A DNA stretch of 64,000 nucleotides from JAHRVQ01 sp029941905. Its GTDB lineage: Bacteria; Pseudomonadota; Gammaproteobacteria; Pseudomonadales; Azotimanducaceae. Position 1 is the stretch's first letter; each line of letters starts with the position of its first letter. The stretch is from assembly GCA_029941905.1 (NCBI GenBank), contig JAPYTQ010000003.1, positions 162,961 through 226,960 on the forward strand, given 5' to 3'. A program made the position numbers and the translations under genes. The notes beneath the pieces were generated by a model, which was given only the letters and a program-made list of their open reading frames with translations, had not been told where the DNA came from and ran no database searches. Positions 59,940 through 64,000 of the stretch are shown one piece after another.

Positions 59940-62900
59940 ATGTCCTGGTCCCAGATATTGCAAAACTTGAGCAACGGTTGGTCGCAACGCGATCCGGCAC
60001 CGTCTGGCTTTCACTTCGAACGGCTGGAACCGCGCATCCTGTTGTCGGCTGATTTTCTTCCTGGCCTGGTTGACCATGACTTGAGTAACCAGGATCAGCC
60101 GTTGGACTATTCACCGGACCTGCAACCGGTCCTTGCTTTTCTTTCTTCTCCCGGGGAAAAGCTGGAGGTCCAGAATTCATTTTCAGACTTTCCGCATTCA
60201 CTTCGACTAGGATTGCTCGACGAGAATCAACCTGCTGAATGGAACGACGTTCGAACAACCAGTGATTTGTTCGAAGACCTGTCTTACCTCCTCTCAAGCG
60301 ATGCTAAAGATATCACTTCGAGAGTGGAAATCATCATTGTCGACCCGGCGACATCAGACTATCAGCAGTTGATCGATGGTGTGCGATCGGGATCTGACAA
60401 TACCATTTATGAAATCTACGTACTTGATTCTGATTCTGATGGAATCCAACAGATTAGTGATATCTTGCAAGATCACGCCACGGTTGACGCCGTACATATC
60501 ATTAGCCATGGAGAAGATGGCAAGGTCTTTCTAGGTAACGCCGAGTTGAACAGTGGCAACCTCTCGGAATACGCCTCCGGGCTGATAGCCTGGCAGCAAA
60601 CACTTGATATCGACGCTGACATTCTGCTCTATGGCTGTAATCTTGGTGCAACCAATAGCGGCGTTCTTTTTCTCGATGAACTGGCCCGGCTAACTGGTGC
60701 AGACGTGGCAGCCAGCGACGACGATACGGGTGCCCAGGCATTGAATGGCGACTGGGATCTGGAAGTCCACACGGGTTCGATTGAAACATCCAGCGCGCTC
60801 AGCCTAACGACACAGCAGCAGTGGCAACATTTACTGGCAGTGCCAGTGGCACTCCCTGATGATTACACCGTGAACCAGAATACGGCGCTCGAATCTAACG
60901 ACTCATGGTTCGACAACAACTGGTCGTACCGTAGCGCACTGGCGTTCGATAATTCAGCACAGACCGAGGACCTGACTGATTTTCCCGTGCTGATCATCCT
61001 GGATGCCACGCGTATTGACTACTTGCATACAGAGAACAATGGCCAGGACTTGCGTTTCGTCGACGGCAACGGCACGGTGTTGGCCCACGAGATCGAAAGT
61101 TGGGACGAGTCAGGTACCTCTTACGTCTGGGTCCACGTGCCAAAGATCGATTCCGGATCAAGCACCGACTTCATCTGGATGTACTTCGGCAACAGTGGTG
61201 TCGCGGATGGGCAGAATGGCGCGGGCGTCTGGAACTCTTCCCACAAGGGTGTTTGGCATCTGAATGAGACCTCCGGGCCTCACGACGACTCGACCAACAA
61301 TCCGTCGGGTCATGATATCGACCAGTTTGGAGGTGTGAATCAGTCCGCGACAGGTAAAATTTCCGGTGCGGACAATTTTGACGGCACTAATGATTACCTG
61401 TGGGGGCTTGGACCAGAAGATCAGGACCTGCAGATTACCGGCGATGTCACGCTTGAAGCCTGGGTGTACATCGATACTCTGCCGTCCTCGGGATACGCCT
61501 CTATTATTGAGTTTGCGGGTGGTGGTGAATCCGAGGGAAAAAACTATCTGTATTCTATGCTGCTCATGCCGGATGGAGATATCAACCTGGGTCACGAGTA
61601 TAGTGACGGCAGCAACCAATTCTACGACATGGGTGTCAGCCTGAACTCCGGGCAGTGGTATCAACTCACCGCCGTGCGGGACTCAGTAGCCAAGGAGTGG
61701 CATCTCTACGTCGACGGCAGTCTTACTGCAACCGAGAGCTACAACTTCGCTGCAACGGGGGGTTCCGGCTCCCATCTCTGGGTCGGATTCGATTCAGTGT
61801 ACCTGGATGGCACCATCGACGAGATCCGAATCTCGGATACAGTGAGAAGCGCTGCCTGGATTAGTGCCCAACACGCTGCGATGTCGGGTTCATTTGTCAC
61901 CTACGGGTATGAGCAGAGCGTCGCCGGTGTGCTCGGAAACGATTTCGATGCCGATGGAGATGCACTTACTGCAGTCCTCGTCACCGGACCGTCGAATTCG
62001 TCGAGTTTCTCCTTCAATGTCGATGATGGCTCGTTCAGCTATACACCGGCGTCCGACTTTATTGGAACAGACTCTTTTACCTATAAAGCAAATGACGGTA
62101 CTGACTCAAACGTTGCTACGGTAACGATCAATGTGACACCGACTCCGGCTAATACAATGGCTCTGCCGGACGCTTACACCGTCAACAAGAATACATTACT
62201 GGATTCCAACGACACCTGGTTCGACAGCGGCTGGTCATACCGCAATTCGCTGGCATTCGACAATTCCGCACAGACCGAAAACCTGACTGATTTCCCGGTG
62301 CTGATCATCCTGGATTCCACGCGCGTCGACTACTCGAATACGCAGAACAACGGAGAGGATTTACGCTTCGTGGACGGTAACGGCACAGTACTTGCCCATC
62401 AGATCGAAAGCTGGAACGAGACCGGCACTTCGTACGTGTGGGTGCAGATACCGCAGATTGATGCTGGTTCCGGCACCGACTTCATTTGGATGTACTACGG
62501 CAATGTCGGTGCTGCGGACGGGCAGAATGTCGCCAACGTGTGGGACGTGCCTTATAAGGCTGTCTGGCACTTGGATGAGACTTCCGGAAGTCACAGTGAT
62601 TCGACCTCGAACAATTATACAGCGATTCAAAACGGCGGTGTGAACCTATCGGCAACGGGTAAGATAGGCGGTGCAGACGAATTCGATGGAGGCAATGACA
62701 GGCTCAAGGTGAACGGGGTCGACACGGCTCTGCAGATCAAAGGTGACCTTACACTTGAGGCCTGGGTGAAGATTGCTAGTCACCCGATCTCGGGAACCGC
62801 GGGGATAGTGAAGTTCGCTGGGAATGGCGATACAGAGGCAACCAACTACCTGTACACGATGCGCCTTTTACCCGGCGGCGACATCAACTTGGGTCACGAG

Positions 62901-64000
62901 TCCGGTAACGGCACGAAAGATTTCCATGACATGGGCGTCAGCCTGAACACCGATGAGTGGTATAAGCTGACCGCGGTACGTGACACAACCGCCAAGGAAT
63001 GGCACCTCTACATCAACGGAACGCTTGCCGCCACTGAATCTTACGCGGCGCAAGCAACCGGCGGTATCGACGGCACTCTGAAGATCGCATTAGACTCAGG
63101 CAACTTCGAAGGCATCATCGATGAGGTCCGCGTATCGGATACCGCTAGAAGCGCCGACTGGATCAGTGTTCAATACGCCGCTGCGACGGATTCACTCATC
63201 ACCTACGGTTTCAAGCAGACCATTGCGGGTGTGCTCGGAAATGATTTTGATGCTGATGGGGATAGCCTCAATGCCGTGCTTGCCTCCGGACCGTCAAATG
63301 CCGCAAGTTTCTCCTTGAATACAGACGGCTCGTTTACATATACACCATCGACGAACTTTACAGGCACGGACTCTTTCACCTACAAGGCCAATGACGGAAA
63401 TACTGACTCAAACATTGCGATTGTGACCATAACCGTGGTTCAGCCTCCTTTGGCACCGGTGGTTGCGGATGCAGGTGGTTTGCTGGCATATACCGAGGGC
63501 ATGAGCCCACAGGTGATTGATGCGACCCTGTCTATCACCGATGCTGATGATACCGACATCGAGTCAGCCACTATAACCATCAGCGGTGGTTTTGTTACCA
63601 CCGAGGATATCCTTGCATTTGCCAATACCACAAACATCAATGGCAGCTACAATGCCGCCAGCGGTGTGCTGACCCTGACTGGCACGGACACCCTGGCGAA
63701 TTACGAGGCTGCGCTGGAAAGCATCACCTATACCAACAGCAGTACCGACAACCCGAACACCGGCAACCGCACTGTCACCTGGATGGTCAATGACGGCGAC
63801 GTCAATTCAGTCGGTGTTAACAGTACGATTACAGTAGCAGGACAAAATGATGCTCCCGAGATGGCTGATGCAGGCGGCACCCTGGCCTATACCGAGGGTG
63901 ATGGTGCACGGGTAATCGATGCAGCACTGACGATCACCGATGTCGATGATACGGATATCGAATCCGCGACGATCAGTTTGAGTGCAGGCTTTGTCAGTGG
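59940..64000 (+). CDS. Giant LEPR/DUF4347 surface protein with LamG modules, 3' end missing
   Basis: One frame is open from ATG 59940 to the right edge (1,353 codons so far); GGAAAATGC precedes it, and an in-frame TAA at 59925 excludes a more distal start. Residues ~23-38 contain FERLEPRILLSADF, the LEPR-XLL N-terminal motif of large bacterial surface proteins. Residues ~129-283 are a DUF4347 domain (VHIISHGEDGKVFLGN, LYGCNLGATNSG). Then come two copies of a 437-residue module (DUF2341, concanavalin/LamG fold, cadherin-like VLGNDFDADGD domain), and from ~1177 a series of ~133-residue repeats (DAGGTLAYTEG...ITDVDDTDIESA). This is the layout of type I-secreted RTX-like adhesins; the secretion signal and any RTX repeats would lie beyond the window. 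No T1SS genes are visible. Confidence 0.9.
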   Translation, partial: MSWSQILQNLSNGWSQRDPAPSGFHFERLEPRILLSADFLPGLVDHDLSNQDQPLDYSPDLQPVLAFLSSPGEKLEVQNSFSDFPHSLRLGLLDENQPAEWNDVRTTSDLFEDLSYLLSSDAKDITSRVEIIIVDPATSDYQQLIDGVRSGSDNTIYEIYVLDSDSDGIQQISDILQDHATVDAVHIISHGEDGKVFLGNAELNSGNLSEYASGLIAWQQTLDIDADILLYGCNLGATNSGVLFLDELARLTGADVAASDDDTGAQALNGDWDLEVHTGSIETSSALSLTTQQQWQHLLAVPVALPDDYTVNQNTALESNDSWFDNNWSYRSALAFDNSAQTEDLTDFPVLIILDATRIDYLHTENNGQDLRFVDGNGTVLAHEIESWDESGTSYVWVHVPKIDSGSSTDFIWMYFGNSGVADGQNGAGVWNSSHKGVWHLNETSGPHDDSTNNPSGHDIDQFGGVNQSATGKISGADNFDGTNDYLWGLGPEDQDLQITGDVTLEAWVYIDTLPSSGYASIIEFAGGGESEGKNYLYSMLLMPDGDINLGHEYSDGSNQFYDMGVSLNSGQWYQLTAVRDSVAKEWHLYVDGSLTATESYNFAATGGSGSHLWVGFDSVYLDGTIDEIRISDTVRSAAWISAQHAAMSGSFVTYGYEQSVAGVLGNDFDADGDALTAVLVTGPSNSSSFSFNVDDGSFSYTPASDFIGTDSFTYKANDGTDSNVATVTINVTPTPANTMALPDAYTVNKNTLLDSNDTWFDSGWSYRNSLAFDNSAQTENLTDFPVLIILDSTRVDYSNTQNNGEDLRFVDGNGTVLAHQIESWNETGTSYVWVQIPQIDAGSGTDFIWMYYGNVGAADGQNVANVWDVPYKAVWHLDETSGSHSDSTSNNYTAIQNGGVNLSATGKIGGADEFDGGNDRLKVNGVDTALQIKGDLTLEAWVKIASHPISGTAGIVKFAGNGDTEATNYLYTMRLLPGGDINLGHESGNGTKDFHDMGVSLNTDEWYKLTAVRDTTAKEWHLYINGTLAATESYAAQATGGIDGTLKIALDSGNFEGIIDEVRVSDTARSADWISVQYAAATDSLITYGFKQTIAGVLGNDFDADGDSLNAVLASGPSNAASFSLNTDGSFTYTPSTNFTGTDSFTYKANDGNTDSNIAIVTITVVQPPLAPVVADAGGLLAYTEGMSPQVIDATLSITDADDTDIESATITISGGFVTTEDILAFANTTNINGSYNAASGVLTLTGTDTLANYEAALESITYTNSSTDNPNTGNRTVTWMVNDGDVNSVGVNSTITVAGQNDAPEMADAGGTLAYTEGDGARVIDAALTITDVDDTDIESATISLSAGFVS
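60852..63437 (+). repeat. Tandem duplication of a 1,311-bp DUF2341-LamG-cadherin-like module
   Basis: The coding unit beginning with LPDDYTVNQNT at 60852 recurs as LPDAYTVNKNT at 62163, an offset of exactly 1,311 bp (437 codons). Matching landmarks (WFDNNWSYRSALAF / WFDSGWSYRNSLAF; GTIDEIRISDTVRSAAW / GIIDEVRVSDTARSADW) keep this spacing, with small indels in between. Similarity is high at the DNA level. Confidence 0.9.
63468..64000 (+). repeat. ~133-residue (399-bp) repeats at the right edge
   Basis: DAGGLLAYTEGMSPQVIDAT at 63468 recurs as DAGGTLAYTEGDGARVIDAA at 63867, 399 bp later. Each unit has the pattern TEG...VIDA.L.ITD.DDTDIESATI...GF, a cadherin-like adhesin repeat. The second copy is cut by the window edge. 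Confidence 0.85.

Overview
The window reads as chromosomal DNA of a Gram-negative gammaproteobacterium, probably a heterotrophic marine type. This is inferred from gene content: SlyD, YbiT, RarD and YbaN-like housekeeping proteins, SPOR and lytic transglycosylase envelope proteins, lipoproteins, and a very high density of acyl-CoA enzymes. I saw no rRNA, tRNA, CRISPR array, insertion sequence or phage gene. Coding density is high. TTG and GTG starts are frequent, and several of them are fixed by well-placed ribosome binding sites.

Region 1 (1-7.5 kb) is a same-strand run of envelope genes. It starts with the 3' part of a caspase-like peptidase gene, followed by a glycine-zipper protein, a periplasmic protein, a lipoprotein, an ExbB/MotA-like channel protein, an ExbD-like protein, a large exported protein, a membrane-anchored SPOR-like protein, an SLT lytic transglycosylase and a shortened paralogue of the glycine-zipper protein. 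It looks like an undescribed energised, peptidoglycan-contacting machine linked to a caspase, and is the best candidate for a new system here.

Region 2 (7.5-18 kb) holds acetoacetyl-CoA synthetase, a fatty acyl-CoA ligase with a Nudix hydrolase, a GPH-type symporter, RarD, an aminoglycoside-phosphotransferase-fold protein, an orphan double-ATPase ABC protein, and a cNMP-binding/GGDEF protein whose signature motif is degenerate. Region 3 (18-26 kb) is a catabolic block: RraA-like protein, SDR, ThDP enzyme, MaoC hydratase, acyl-CoA dehydrogenase, 2-hydroxyacid dehydrogenase and HpcH/HpaI aldolase. Region 4 (26-34 kb) contains a lipoprotein, a DUF2784 protein, SlyD, a carotenoid-cleavage-type oxygenase, an alpha/beta hydrolase, and a GntR(YtrA)-ABC operon preceded by a likely operator.

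Region 5 (34-43.9 kb) has a Rieske protein with a large uncharacterised C-terminal domain, small exported or membrane proteins, a DUF1697 protein, a PHP phosphatase, an aldo/keto reductase, an Ldh2-type dehydrogenase and the ABC-F protein YbiT. Region 6 (43.9-57.7 kb) is a second acyl-CoA block: D-aminoacylase family, two crotonases, SDR, paired hot-dog dehydratases, a second GPH symporter, GST, aldo/keto reductase, MBL hydrolase and feruloyl-CoA-synthase-like ligase. Set into it is a small ECF sigma cassette. Region 7 (57.7-64 kb) has a gamma-carbonic-anhydrase-like protein, a decayed ECF42-type sigma factor gene, a DUF2834 protein, and the 5' part of a giant LEPR/DUF4347 surface protein with a tandemly duplicated DUF2341-LamG module that runs off the right edge.
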